Assembly: GCF_006442315.1 (NCBI RefSeq)
Contig: NZ_VFVY01000025.1
Coordinates: 45,791 to 109,790, forward strand
Direction of reading: 5' to 3'
DNA: 64,000 nucleotides
DNA from: Mesorhizobium sp. B2-3-4
GTDB taxonomy: Bacteria > Pseudomonadota > Alphaproteobacteria > Rhizobiales > Rhizobiaceae
Shown: positions 1-9,125 of the stretch, one piece after another
Numbering within the stretch: position 1 is the first letter of the stretch
Layout: every line of letters starts with the position of its first letter
Translations under genes and position numbers: made by a program
The notes under the pieces: model-generated
Told to the model about the DNA's origin: nothing
The model's database searches: none
Seen by the model: only the letters and a program-made list of their open reading frames with translations

Positions 1-1320
1 AGGGCGGCGGACGACAGATCCCATGAACTGAGATTTTTCAATGCCGCCGCGCCACCGCGCAACGCAAAGCCGCCGCGCGATGCCGTCGCGCCCGCCGACG
101 GCATCTACAGGATAGCCAACATCGTCCTCCAGGGTGGCGGCGTTCTGGGCATCGCGCATGCCGGTTTCGTCACCGGTATGGAAACAGCCGGCGTCCGCTT
201 CGCCGGCATTGCCGGCGCCTCGGCCGGCGCCATCATGGCCATGGGTATGGCTGCCGTGCGTGGCGACGACCTGCTGACCCCGACGCACAGGGATGTCGTG
301 GCCATCGTCAACGCCATGCCGATGAGCGCCTTCATCGACGGCCCGTACCGGACGCGCCGCCTGATCAAGCAGTTCCTGCTCAAGCGGCAGTCTTTCCTGC
401 CCTCGTCCTGGCCGGCCTGGCTCGGCGCCTTTCGCCAGATCCTGCATCAGCGCGGACTCAATCCCGGCAATGCTTTCGAAGACTGGATCCGGGGCGTGCT
501 GGCCCAGCATGGCTTGCGCACCATCGACGATCTGCTTGCCCGGCTGAGGACCATCTCGCAACAACTGAACGCGGCCATCGTCGCCGCCAGGAAACTCGGA
601 CAACAGCCTTTGTCATCCCTGGAACCGGTTGACCACGAGGGCAGGCAATTGCTGCAGGTGATGGCCTCCTGCATGCCGATCGGTGTAAAATTCCAGTTTC
701 CCGACGATGTCAGATATCTGTCCGGCGAAACCGGCGCCAACTCGCCGGCCTCGCTGGTGCGGGCATCCATGTCGATCCCGTTTTTCTTCGAGCCAGCCAT
801 CTTCGGCGTCGACAAGACCAACTGGAAAGCCTTCATCGACAGCAAATTCGGCGGGCTTGCCAGCAAGGAAAAGCTGGATGATTTCCGCGCCGTCAACGAA
901 GTGGCCTTTCTCGACGGCGGCATATTCTCGAACCTTCCGGTCGATGCGTTCAGCGCCATCCTTCCGGACGTGCCGACGATCGCCGTGCCGCTGATGAATG
1001 CCACCCCCACCAAGCCGTATCGCCGCCGCGCGCGGCTGAGCAGCCTGGCCGGAGATGTCGGAACGGTCGCCTTCATGGTGCGCGACCAGCGCGACCGCGA
1101 TGCCATCGACGTGCTGGACCGCAGAAGGCAGGTCTTCGAGAGGCGGCAGATTCAAGCCGGCGCGACGATGCCGGCGAAGTTTCCCTTCCGCCTCGCGGCC
1201 ATCAACGTCCAGGACGCCGACTGGCTCAACTTCGCCATGGGCGAAAAGGACCAGAGGGACCTGTTTGTGATGGGCCTGGAGCGGGCGCGCGATTTCCTGG
1301 AACAGGATCTTGGAGGATAG
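1..1320 (+). CDS. patatin-like phospholipase, 5' end outside the window
   Basis: The reading frame is open to the first base, so the true start lies upstream. Patatin hallmarks are visible: the oxyanion loop GGGVLG (136-153), the nucleophile elbow GASAG (214-228, Ser at 220) and the catalytic DGG (Asp at 913). The oxyanion loop lies before the first in-frame ATG (178), so a start at 178 would remove an essential motif. The family hydrolyses acyl ester bonds of lipids through a Ser-Asp dyad. No signal peptide or membrane segment is visible in the part present. The stop codon lies 3 nt before the next gene, whose ribosome binding site (GGAGG, about 1310) is inside this gene, so the two are probably co-translated. 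Confidence 0.88.
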   Translation, partial: RAADDRSHELRFFNAAAPPRNAKPPRDAVAPADGIYRIANIVLQGGGVLGIAHAGFVTGMETAGVRFAGIAGASAGAIMAMGMAAVRGDDLLTPTHRDVVAIVNAMPMSAFIDGPYRTRRLIKQFLLKRQSFLPSSWPAWLGAFRQILHQRGLNPGNAFEDWIRGVLAQHGLRTIDDLLARLRTISQQLNAAIVAARKLGQQPLSSLEPVDHEGRQLLQVMASCMPIGVKFQFPDDVRYLSGETGANSPASLVRASMSIPFFFEPAIFGVDKTNWKAFIDSKFGGLASKEKLDDFRAVNEVAFLDGGIFSNLPVDAFSAILPDVPTIAVPLMNATPTKPYRRRARLSSLAGDVGTVAFMVRDQRDRDAIDVLDRRRQVFERRQIQAGATMPAKFPFRLAAINVQDADWLNFAMGEKDQRDLFVMGLERARDFLEQDLGG

Positions 1321-1323
1321 GCA

Positions 1324-3930
1324 ATGAGCGACAGCAGCAACTGGCCGGGCGGCATCCAGCAAACTTCGGGCGCAACGCCGGCGGCAGGCGCAACGGAAGA
1401 CTGTTCGGATGCGGCCAAGGCGATTTTCCACAATGTGTACGTCCTGGTCAGCCGACAGGAAAATCCCGCCATCTTCTACAATGGCAAGGGCAATTCGCTA
1501 CCGACGCCCAAGGGTGTCGACATTGTCGAAGAACGCAAGGCGCTGGGGTCCATCGAAAAAGTCGCCATCTCAAGCAGCGACACTGTCAAGGAGATAAACC
1601 GCCTTCTCGACCTTGCCAGCGCCAAGCGCATCGCCGAGGAGATGGACATCGTCACCTATCAGTCGAACGCGGCGCGGCTGTTCGACAGGGTCAAGGACGA
1701 GTTCGACCAGCGCCTGAAGGCATTCGAACTGGATCAGCATTCGATCGACGCCATGCTGACGGAGATCGACAATTTCCGGTCGCCATTGAAGCCGGCACCG
1801 ACCAGGCAGGCCGTCGGCAATCCCGACCGGTCCGCAGCCGACGACACACTGCTGGCCGAGGCCAGCAAGGTCCTCCTGCGGTATCGCAACTTCCTGGACT
1901 ACGCCCGCAATTACGCTGAGAGGACCGGCCGCGATGTCTACACCGAGGCTTCCGTCGACGCCTACAAGGAGGCGACGCGTCCCTGCGCCATCCGCATCGA
2001 GAAGAATGGGCTTTTCGCCGCCAAATCAGCCCTCATCACCGGCGGATTGACCGGCCTGGCCGTTGCGATCGCCGTGGTCGTTTTCGACAACAATCTGGTC
2101 CTGAAGAACTGGATCTTCGCCGCGACTGCGATCGCGGTGATCGCGGCCTATGTGGGTTCGGTCATATTCGAGAAGGTCAGACGCGACAATTTCATGAGCG
2201 CATTGCGTGCGGCGATTTATGGCAGCGTTCTGGAAAACAAGGCCGAACTGGGAGGAAACGGCGCGGACAGGGCGAACCCTACCAGGATGGACCGGCTTTT
2301 GAACACCGTGAGGGGGAGGCGGTCCGACCAGTATTTCAGCTTCAACAAGTTCAACTGGAATGACTGCGATAAGAGGCGCCTGAAAACCGACTCGAAATCG
2401 AAGCCGCTCGCGTCGGAACTCGATGCATTCGTCAAAACGTCGTCATCCAGGGAAAGCGTGACATTCCTGGGCAACGCGCTGATATCGATGTTCATTATCG
2501 CGCTGATGCTGTTTCCGTCCTATGCGTCGGGAACGCTGGGCCGCGACAAGCAATTCGCCTTCATTTCGCGAACCACGGAACTTGGTACATGCCTGCTGGA
2601 GCGTGGCCGTGTTCTGCTGGCCAATGGCAACAGCTATTTCGTCGAGACGCGTGGCGGCAATCCTGTCACCGAGGTCGACAAGTCGCTTGTGGTGCGCATC
2701 GAGCCAGTTCAGCTTCCCGAGCCGGACCAGGCGGACGCAAGCAAGAAAGGCAAAAATCCGCAACCCGTAAATGCCGACCTGGTGGCATCGACCGAGCGCG
2801 TCGCCAAGCTGCCGCCCTGCGACACGCCCCGGGAGAAAACGTCGGACCAGACCGCCCTGCTGGGCGCGGCCAACCTGCTGGCGGACAATATCAAGGGCGG
2901 GTTCAACACGGTCGCCGACAAGCTTGGCCAGGGAACCGGGACAGGCGGCGCGCCATCGCTGGACGGCCTGGTAAACGCCACCAATGGCTTGGCCGCCAGT
3001 GTCCAGACCGGGCTCGGCGCCGTCGCGGACAAACTCGGCAAGGGTACCGGGCAGGATGATGCCTCGCCGCTCGCCAGGCTGGTGGGCGCGACCGGAGGCC
3101 TTGCGGCCTCGATCCAGGAGGGTGCGGGCCGCATCGCCGGCACGCAGCCATCGCCCGTTGTCGTGCCCGTCATCATCGACGCCCCTGCCGCGCCGGCCTC
3201 GGCCCCCGAAGCCCATGCCGGGCCGACCTTCATCACCCAGGTCTATACCGCCGGCGGCAAGGTCTACGACTATGGCGGTGGCACCATGATGCTGCCTATC
3301 TTCCTCGACCCGGTAACCGGTGTTCAGGACAAGTCGTTCGGCGAGACAGGCATCGATACGCCGGCAAAGGCCTTCTATTTCGGCCTCACCAGCCTCACCA
3401 ACCGGAATTTGCCCAACAGCGAGGCGAAAAGCGCATTGCTGCGCGAGATTGCCGCCCGCTACACCGACTGCATGGAGCGCACCAAGGCCATCTATGAGAA
3501 GGCGGGCAATGCCGCCGCCGCGCCCAGGCTGAAGCTGAGCATCGAAGGCTATGCCAGCGAGGACTGGAAAGCCGCCCGCAACGACCAAGACAGGCGCGAT
3601 CTGAACCTCTATCTGGCGGAGGGCCGCCGCGCCGCCATCATCGAGGCGCTTGGCATCGACCACGCCTTGATCGACATCGACAGCAAGCCGCCACCGGCCA
3701 CATTCGGCCGCTGGCAGGATGTCGACGCCGGCAAAGTGTCCAGATCATTCCTGTTCAAGGACTATGACGCCATGGCGGCCAGGCTGGACCAGAGGCTGCC
3801 GCCGCTGTCGAAGGACGGCAAGCAGCCCTCGCCGGATGAGAAGGCCGAGCAGGCCGGCATACTGGCGCATGCCGCGATCATCAGCATCGAGGGCGAGACG
3901 CCGCCCTTGTGCCGCCCCGGCGCGGGCTAG
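1324..3930 (+). CDS. large membrane protein with OmpA-like C-terminal segment, partner of the patatin gene
   Basis: 868 residues, not recognised as a named family. About 230 helical, charged residues come first, then two membrane segments (about 234-254 and 262-285), a loop, and a third membrane segment (about 380-402). The rest is probably extracytoplasmic. Residues about 510-605 contain three imperfect copies of a 42-44-residue unit built around GLAASVQTGLGAVADKLGKG. Near residues 738-775 the pattern LSIEGYASEDW...LNLYLAEGRRAAIIEAL resembles the peptidoglycan-binding OmpA helix, but the match is weak. The gene starts 3 nt after the patatin stop with GGAGG upstream. The pairing suggests a lipase tethered to or regulated by an envelope-spanning protein; that is inference. 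Confidence 0.8.
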   Translation: MSDSSNWPGGIQQTSGATPAAGATEDCSDAAKAIFHNVYVLVSRQENPAIFYNGKGNSLPTPKGVDIVEERKALGSIEKVAISSSDTVKEINRLLDLASAKRIAEEMDIVTYQSNAARLFDRVKDEFDQRLKAFELDQHSIDAMLTEIDNFRSPLKPAPTRQAVGNPDRSAADDTLLAEASKVLLRYRNFLDYARNYAERTGRDVYTEASVDAYKEATRPCAIRIEKNGLFAAKSALITGGLTGLAVAIAVVVFDNNLVLKNWIFAATAIAVIAAYVGSVIFEKVRRDNFMSALRAAIYGSVLENKAELGGNGADRANPTRMDRLLNTVRGRRSDQYFSFNKFNWNDCDKRRLKTDSKSKPLASELDAFVKTSSSRESVTFLGNALISMFIIALMLFPSYASGTLGRDKQFAFISRTTELGTCLLERGRVLLANGNSYFVETRGGNPVTEVDKSLVVRIEPVQLPEPDQADASKKGKNPQPVNADLVASTERVAKLPPCDTPREKTSDQTALLGAANLLADNIKGGFNTVADKLGQGTGTGGAPSLDGLVNATNGLAASVQTGLGAVADKLGKGTGQDDASPLARLVGATGGLAASIQEGAGRIAGTQPSPVVVPVIIDAPAAPASAPEAHAGPTFITQVYTAGGKVYDYGGGTMMLPIFLDPVTGVQDKSFGETGIDTPAKAFYFGLTSLTNRNLPNSEAKSALLREIAARYTDCMERTKAIYEKAGNAAAAPRLKLSIEGYASEDWKAARNDQDRRDLNLYLAEGRRAAIIEALGIDHALIDIDSKPPPATFGRWQDVDAGKVSRSFLFKDYDAMAARLDQRLPPLSKDGKQPSPDEKAEQAGILAHAAIISIEGETPPLCRPGAG

Positions 3931-4010
3931 AGCAATTCGAGCAAAAGTGTGAGCGGTTTTCCCGGGGAGAAGCGCGCAGCACTTCCCCCTTGGGAATTGC
4001 GTAAAAACAA
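3928..4010. repeat. Mesorhizobium-type intergenic palindromic repeat
   Basis: The stretch between two convergent genes opens with TAGAGCAATTCGAGCAAAAG and ends with GGGAATTGCGTAAAAAC. GCAATTC and GAATTGC form the ends of an inverted repeat. From memory, this wording is a common dispersed intergenic element of Mesorhizobium genomes. It may also act as a bidirectional terminator here. Confidence 0.55.
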
Positions 4011-4028
4011 GGAGTACCCGCAGCCGGC

Positions 4029-4466
4029 TCAGCCCAGTTCCTGGGCGAGCCCGATGAGAAGCCCCTCTGGCCCGCGGATGTAGCAGAGCCGGTACACGTC
4101 CTTGTACTGGACGACGCCGCCGACGAGCCGCGCGCCGCGCTTGCCGAGCCTCTCGAGCGTGTCGTCGATATCGTCGACGGTGAACATGGCGCGCAGATAG
4201 CCCAGGGCATTGACCGGGGCGTCGCGGTGATCCGCCACGACAGCGGGCCTCAGGAAGCGGGAGAGTTCGAGCCGGCTGTGGCCGTCCGGCGTGCGCATCA
4301 TGGCAATCTCGACATGCTGGTCGCCCAGTCCGGTGACCTGCCCGGCCCACTCGCCCTCGATCGTGGCCCGCCCTTCGAGCTCGAGGCCGAGTTCGACAAA
4401 GAAATCGATCGTCGCCGCCAGATCCTCGACGACGATGCCTATATTGTCCATCCGTTTGAGCGTCAT
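4029..4466 (-). CDS. VOC (glyoxalase/bleomycin-resistance) family protein
   Basis: 145 residues starting MTLKRMDNIGIVVEDL. The two beta-alpha-beta halves of a VOC fold can be followed: the first begins DNIGIVVEDLAATIDFF, the second runs from LRAMFTVDDIDDTLERL to the ending YIRGPEGLLIGLAQEL. The start at 4466 was chosen over an open extension to 4655 because homologues of this type begin just before the DNIGIV strand and the extension has arbitrary composition. VOC proteins include metal-dependent lyases, dioxygenases and resistance proteins; the substrate cannot be named. It stands alone, convergent with the preceding gene. Confidence 0.82.
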   Translation of the reverse strand: MTLKRMDNIGIVVEDLAATIDFFVELGLELEGRATIEGEWAGQVTGLGDQHVEIAMMRTPDGHSRLELSRFLRPAVVADHRDAPVNALGYLRAMFTVDDIDDTLERLGKRGARLVGGVVQYKDVYRLCYIRGPEGLLIGLAQELG

Positions 4467-4612
4467 GGTCCCGACCCTACAGGCTGCAATCCAGGCCGTA
4501 AACGCATCCGTCCTTGTTCTGGCCATGTTGCACTGCGAAAAGTGTGCTGCATTGCGATATCGGTCATCCGGCCGGGACGTGGGGCGGGCTGGGCGCAAAC
4601 GAGGGAGCTGTC

Positions 4613-6640
4613 GTGGCGGCATCGTTTCGGCCTGATATACAGGGCTTGCGCGCATTGGCGGTCGGCGGCGTCGTCGCCTATCATTTCGGCCTCACCGCGC
4701 TCCCCGGCGGCTTTGCCGGCGTCGACATCTTCTTCGTCATTTCCGGCTGGCTGATCACGACGCATCTGATGGGCGAGATCGGCGAGACCGGCCGGCTCGA
4801 CCTCTGGCGCTTCTATGCCAGGCGCGCCCGGCGGCTGCTGCCGGCCGCCATCTTCGTCATCGTTGTGACGCTCGCCGCCGGCTATTTCATCCTGGCGCCG
4901 CAGGAACAGGCGCTCTATTCGCGCGGCGCCATGTTTGCCGCGGCCTACACCATCAATCTGTGGCTGCTGCGCTGGTCGTTCGACTATTTCGCCGCCGATG
5001 CCTTGAGCAACCCCTTCATCCACTTCTGGTCGCTATCGGTGGAGGAGCAGTTCTACCTGGTCTGGCCGGCGCTGCTGGTGTTCGCCGCCTGGCTGCATCG
5101 GGGCCGGGCCATGACGGTCGCCGTGATCGGCATCGTCGGCCTCGCCTCCTTCGCCGCCTGCCTGTGGCTCACCAGCCTTTCGCCGGCCTGGGCTTTCTAC
5201 TTCTCGCCGCTGCGTGCCTGGGAATTCGCCGCCGGCGGTCTGGCGACATTCGCCGCGCCGGCCCTTTGGCGAGACCGGACCTGGCTGCGGGCCATGCAGG
5301 GCTGGCTCGGCCTGGCGCTGATCGCCGTCGCCTATCTCACCTTGAGCGAAGACCTGCCCTTCCCCGGCTGGTACGCGCTGCTGCCGGTCGCCGGCACCGT
5401 GCTGGTGCTGCTGAGCGGCGCCGGCGCACAAGGCGACGTGCCGGGCGTGTCCCGCTGGCCGGCCCTGGCGCCAGCCGCCCTGCTGTCGCTGGCGCCCCTG
5501 CAACGGATCGGCACGCTCTCCTATTCGCTCTATCTCTGGCACTGGCCCGTCATCGTCTATGCCGGGATGCTGGAGCCGAACCTCGGCGTGGCGCAGCGCA
5601 TCGGTTGCGCCGTGCTGGCGCTGGTCCTGTCGGCGGCCACCTACCGTCTGATCGAAAATCCGGCGCGGCGCGGCGATTGGCTGGCCGGCACCTTGCGGAC
5701 CCTGCGCTTCAGTGCCGGCGCTGGCGCAAAACCGCTTCGGCTTTTTCCCGGGCTTGCCCTTGCCCCCGCGCTTGTGCTGACCGCCGCCGGCGTGGCGGCC
5801 GCCTATGCCAACGCGCATCTGGCCACGCGCAACATCGACCCCGCCCAGCGCGGCATCGAAGCGGCGGCCGAACAGCCCTCCATCGCGCGCGCCACCGACA
5901 AGAACTGCCTGCTCGACTTCCACACGGTGAAGCCCAAACCCTGCACCTTCGGGCCGGCCGACGCCGCCCACACCATCGTGCTGTTCGGCGATTCGCATGC
6001 CGACCACTGGTCGACGCCGCTGGTCGAGGCGGCAAGCCGCAACGACACCAAAGTGGTCACCTATCTCAAATCCTCGTGCCGCGCCTCGCGGCTGTCGACC
6101 TTCAACACCGTGCTCAAGCGCGACTACACCGAATGCGACGCCTGGCGCGAACAGGCGATATCGGACATCATCGCCCGCAAGCCGCGCCTGGTGGTGATCT
6201 CGGAATTCTCGATCGGCAACCTGACCCGCGACATGCCGGCCGCCAGCCGCAAGGCAGAGACCGCGCGCTGGCAGGCCGGCCTGCGCTCCACATTACAAGC
6301 CTTCAGCCGGGCCGGCGTCGAGACGGCTGTCATCCGCGACACGCCGATCGCCAACAGCTTCGCCGATTCCTGCGTTGCCCGCGCTCTGTGGTGGCGCGAG
6401 GCGCCGTCGCTGTGCGACACGCCGAGGGCCGAGGCCGCCAATGACGGTGTCGCCGCGCAAGAGCGCGCGGTGGTGAACAGCGTTCCCGACACGCTCTACG
6501 TCGACCTCACCGACCGCTTCTGCAACAGCGCCACCTGCCACGTCTTCATCGGCGGCAGGCTCGCATTCAGGGACAGGCACCATCTGGCGACGGCGTTTGC
6601 CGAAACGCTGGAAGGACCGCTGGAAAAGGCGCTGTTTTAA
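4613..6640 (+). CDS. acyltransferase 3 (OafA/YrhL type) with C-terminal SGNH domain
   Basis: 675 residues from a GTG start at 4613, chosen because GAGGGAG precedes it at good spacing and the protein then begins a few residues before the family opening FRPDIQGLRALAVGGVVAYHFG. The N-terminal half carries about ten membrane helices and the family's SGWLIT and SVEEQFYLVWP signatures. The C-terminal periplasmic half is an SGNH hydrolase-like domain with the GDSH block (VLFGDSHADHW) and the closing D..H element (RDRHHLA). Such two-module proteins O-acetylate surface polysaccharides or lipopolysaccharide. No polysaccharide genes adjoin it. Confidence 0.9.
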   Translation: MAASFRPDIQGLRALAVGGVVAYHFGLTALPGGFAGVDIFFVISGWLITTHLMGEIGETGRLDLWRFYARRARRLLPAAIFVIVVTLAAGYFILAPQEQALYSRGAMFAAAYTINLWLLRWSFDYFAADALSNPFIHFWSLSVEEQFYLVWPALLVFAAWLHRGRAMTVAVIGIVGLASFAACLWLTSLSPAWAFYFSPLRAWEFAAGGLATFAAPALWRDRTWLRAMQGWLGLALIAVAYLTLSEDLPFPGWYALLPVAGTVLVLLSGAGAQGDVPGVSRWPALAPAALLSLAPLQRIGTLSYSLYLWHWPVIVYAGMLEPNLGVAQRIGCAVLALVLSAATYRLIENPARRGDWLAGTLRTLRFSAGAGAKPLRLFPGLALAPALVLTAAGVAAAYANAHLATRNIDPAQRGIEAAAEQPSIARATDKNCLLDFHTVKPKPCTFGPADAAHTIVLFGDSHADHWSTPLVEAASRNDTKVVTYLKSSCRASRLSTFNTVLKRDYTECDAWREQAISDIIARKPRLVVISEFSIGNLTRDMPAASRKAETARWQAGLRSTLQAFSRAGVETAVIRDTPIANSFADSCVARALWWREAPSLCDTPRAEAANDGVAAQERAVVNSVPDTLYVDLTDRFCNSATCHVFIGGRLAFRDRHHLATAFAETLEGPLEKALF

Positions 6641-6750
6641 CGGATTACCTTCCTTCGCCCGTTCACGGGAGAAGGTCGACCCTCCGTGGCCGCAGGGCAG
6701 CGAGGGACGGGCAGGCGGATAAGGGATAGCGCGACGTTCCCAGTACTCGC
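6641..6750. repeat. degenerate dispersed repeat (CTTCGCCCGTTCACGGGAGAAGG type)
   Basis: The gap between convergent genes holds CGCCCGTTCACGGGAGAAGG, then a CAGGGCAGCGAGGGACGGGCAG stretch. These are the same modules seen at 15338, 15478, 52589 and 52700. The CCCGT/ACGGG arms make a small hairpin that could terminate both flanking genes. Confidence 0.5.
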
Positions 6751-7611
6751 CTAGCCAACCCCGGCCAGATCAGCCACATAGCGTTCCAGCGTCACCTTTC
6801 CGCGCTCGGGCCTGGTCGACGGATCGTAGGTCGTGTCCACGGTCACCTCCGTCATGCGCGCATAGGATTGGGCTGCCGCCGGCGAAAAACCCATCTCCTC
6901 GAACGCCTCGACCCAATGTCCGCGGGGCGTCGAGACCACGTGAACCTGCCGGCCGAGCGCCTCGCCAAAGGCCGACGCGACATCCCCGGCGGTATAGCGC
7001 GAGGGTCCTTCGACATGATGCAGCCCATTCTTTTGCGCCGGCTCCATCAGCAGGCGCGCCGCCGCCTCGCCGAGGTCGCGTGGCGCCACCATGGGCAGTT
7101 CGAAATCCACGGGCAAAAGCGTGTTGACCACGCCGTCGCGCCGCGCCGTCTCCAGCGAGGCGTCCCAGTTGCTCATGTAATAGGCCGCACGGATGATGCT
7201 GGCCGGGATCGCCTGGCGATGCAGCTTCTCTTCCAGCCCATGCAGGACGGTGAGATCGCCGGCCCGTTCGCCCGCATGCGCGCCATAGGCGGATTCCGCG
7301 ACCACTTTCTCCAGCCCCGAACCGTCCAGCGCGGCAATGATGGCGTCCACGGTCCGGCGCTCCTCGGCATCCGTGTCGGTGGAAGGATCGGCCGGCGGAT
7401 TGAGCAGGAACGCCCGCCTGCCGCGCCTGAACACGCCGCGCAGCGCCTCGACATCGAGCACGTCGGCCACCGCCACCTCGGCCCCTTGCGCGGCCAGGGG
7501 CGCCGCCTTGGCCGCATCGCGCGTCACCACCGTCACCGGTTCGCCCTGCCGCAGGAGCGCTGCTGCCGCCGCCGAGCCGACATGCCCGGTGCCTCCGAGA
7601 ATGATGTGCAT
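6751..7611 (-). CDS. NmrA-like NAD(P)-binding oxidoreductase
   Basis: 286 residues. The start at 7611 gives MHIILGGTGHVGSAAAAALL, placing the dinucleotide-binding GGTGHVG at residues 6-12 with GGGAG upstream as ribosome binding site. An extra 18 codons to 7665 would be open but have no homologue-like character. The protein looks like an atypical short-chain dehydrogenase of the NmrA/quinone oxidoreductase-2 group, which bind NAD(P) and either reduce small substrates or sense redox state. YYMSNW (about residue 125) sits where the catalytic-site loop is expected. Substrate unknown; apparently monocistronic. Confidence 0.85.
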   Translation of the reverse strand: MHIILGGTGHVGSAAAAALLRQGEPVTVVTRDAAKAAPLAAQGAEVAVADVLDVEALRGVFRRGRRAFLLNPPADPSTDTDAEERRTVDAIIAALDGSGLEKVVAESAYGAHAGERAGDLTVLHGLEEKLHRQAIPASIIRAAYYMSNWDASLETARRDGVVNTLLPVDFELPMVAPRDLGEAAARLLMEPAQKNGLHHVEGPSRYTAGDVASAFGEALGRQVHVVSTPRGHWVEAFEEMGFSPAAAQSYARMTEVTVDTTYDPSTRPERGKVTLERYVADLAGVG

Positions 7612-7820
7612 GGTTCCATCTCCCGTGTCTGTTTCCATGGCGAGGTAATGGCTGGCGGCGGCCAAGGTTCAAAACCGGGTTCACCATGCTGACAGGTACG
7701 GCCATGCACCGTCCCGCAGCGAGGCTCGGGCATGCTGCCGGAAACCAGGGATTCCACGATTTATGGGAACAGGGCCGTGGCCGCGACGTTTATTAGGCAG
7801 ACCTAAAGAAGGAGGCTGTC

Positions 7821-8114
7821 ATGAAAAAACTCTTGCTGGCATCCGTGATCGCGGTCGCCTCGGCGGCGGCGATGATCGCCCCCGCAGACGCCCGCAGCCA
7901 CGTCTTCATCGGCATCGGCGGCTATGACAACTATTACGGCAACGACTATTACGATGGGACCTATGGCGGCCGCTACGTCTATAGTCCCTACGACACCTAT
8001 GACGACGGCTACAGGCCGCGTTATTTCCACCGGCACCACCGTTGCCACCTTGAGCTGGTGACGCACTGGCGCCATCACCACAGGATCACAGAGGAAATCC
8101 GCGTCTGCGGATAA
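7821..8114 (+). CDS. small secreted Tyr/Gly/His-rich protein
   Basis: 97 residues with a clear signal peptide (MKKLLLASVIAVASAAAMIAPADA) and probable cleavage after ADA-R. The mature part is rich in Tyr, Gly and Asp (YDNYYGNDYYDG), then carries a His/Arg cluster (FHRHHRC) and a second Cys near the end, so one disulfide or a metal-binding role is possible. GGAGG lies at ideal distance before the ATG. Small periplasmic proteins of this kind are common in rhizobia without assigned function. Confidence 0.75.
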   Translation: MKKLLLASVIAVASAAAMIAPADARSHVFIGIGGYDNYYGNDYYDGTYGGRYVYSPYDTYDDGYRPRYFHRHHRCHLELVTHWRHHHRITEEIRVCG

Positions 8115-8130
8115 TCCGATGTCATGAAAC

Positions 8131-8159
8131 TGGTCCGGCCGGCATCGCCGGCCGGACCA
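8131..8159. terminator. perfect 13-bp hairpin between convergent genes
   Basis: TGGTCCGGCCGGC and GCCGGCCGGACCA are exact reverse complements separated by only ATC. The hairpin lies 17 nt after the stop of the secreted-protein gene and 12 nt after the stop of the opposing gene. There is no U-run, but the stem is very stable and could serve as a bidirectional terminator. Confidence 0.6.
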
Positions 8160-8171
8160 TCGCCCCGCCCC

Positions 8172-8762
8172 TCACCGCCCCATCATCATCCCGTAGTGCA
8201 CGGCCAGCAGGTCCAGCCCTACCTTCAACAGCTTCGTCACCACATCGCGGCTCTCACCGTCCTGCTCGGCCACGGTCTTGACCGGCTGCTCCAGGCAGCA
8301 GACCTTGCGCACCACCGCCGCCACGTCCCAATGTCCGAGCGCGCGTGTCGCGGCGGCGTGGGCGCGGCCGGCGTTGAGCACGCTGTCGGCGATGCCGCCG
8401 GTGCGGCCGCCGTCGACGCGCTCGGTCCAGCGCATCGGCTTGATGTCGGCCTGCTGGCTGCGCTGGAAATGCTCTCGGTAGCGCAGGCCGGCCTCGCGCT
8501 GCTGGCGCGACAGCGAGGTGATGCCGACGAGCGGATCGACATTGCGCACCCGCACGATGCCGCCGGTGGAGGTGTGACCGTCATTCGACACCTCGTAGAC
8601 GCGCCGCGCCTCTGCCGTGCCCGGTGTCAGCCGCTTGCGGCCGAAGGCGTCCTCCCTGAGGGCGAAATCATGGCCGACCTCGCGGCGGATGCGCACCTGC
8701 TCGGCCTCGCCTTCCGGCAGCTTGGGCGCCTGCGGCCTGGTGGGTCTGGTTTTTCTCGGCAT
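8172..8762 (-). CDS. DUF6456-like protein
   Basis: 196 residues, preceded by AAGGAGG. The C-terminal two thirds match the character of DUF6456: SRQQREAGLRYREHFQ, then TERVDGGR, a VCC motif (VRKVCCLEQPV) and a helical end DVVTKLLKVGLDLLAVHYG. The N-terminus is basic and Pro-rich. Proteins of this family occur in alphaproteobacterial chromosomes and prophage-like islands; their role is unknown, though the helical layout suggests nucleic-acid binding. It is first in a run of minus-strand phage-like genes extending to about 9.7 kb. Confidence 0.75.
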   Translation of the reverse strand: MPRKTRPTRPQAPKLPEGEAEQVRIRREVGHDFALREDAFGRKRLTPGTAEARRVYEVSNDGHTSTGGIVRVRNVDPLVGITSLSRQQREAGLRYREHFQRSQQADIKPMRWTERVDGGRTGGIADSVLNAGRAHAAATRALGHWDVAAVVRKVCCLEQPVKTVAEQDGESRDVVTKLLKVGLDLLAVHYGMMMGR

Positions 8763-8819
8763 GGTGCCTCCTTGCGTTGGGTACGGTGTTTTTTTTAAAA
8801 GGCCGGCTATCGAGGGCAG

Positions 8820-9125
8820 TCATTCTGCCGCGTGCCTGGCGGGCACTTGCGCACCTCTTCTCGCCAGCAATTCCCGCATCACGCGCCGCTCGCGCACTTC
8901 GATGCAGAGCTGCGCGCTCGACGGGCAGAATTGCGCGTTGCCGCTTCTCACCTCGCCGCGCACGAAGCGCTGGATGGCGGCCTTGAGGTCGGCAAGCTCG
9001 GCATCGCTGACTGCGCCGAGATAGCCGCGCATCTGCATCTCGACATCAGTCAGGGCGGATTGCGGGAAGCATGAGAACATCGCCGCCAGCGCCTTCGTCG
9101 CCTGCTGCAGTTCGGCTGCCGTCAT
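8820..9125 (-). CDS. small helical protein overlapping the DUF1376 gene
   Basis: 101 residues starting MTAAELQQATKALAAMF at 9125, with GGAG about ten bases upstream. The protein is entirely helical and charged, with two cysteines (SCFPQS, AQFCPSS). Its first 80 bases overlap the end of the upstream DUF1376 gene in a different frame. The segment SDAELADLKAAIQRFVRGEV resembles small phage replication-accessory proteins in general character only. No function assigned. Confidence 0.6.
   Translation of the reverse strand: MTAAELQQATKALAAMFSCFPQSALTDVEMQMRGYLGAVSDAELADLKAAIQRFVRGEVRSGNAQFCPSSAQLCIEVRERRVMRELLARRGAQVPARHAAE

Noticed and set aside
1..3930. CBASS anti-phage system with patatin effector
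   Set aside because: No CD-NTase, Cap2/Cap3 or HORMA gene is visible, and the coupled partner is a membrane protein.
4960..6444. Open frame of 494 codons overlapping the acyltransferase on the same strand
   Set aside because: Arg/Ala-rich alternative frame of the acyltransferase-SGNH gene without motifs.
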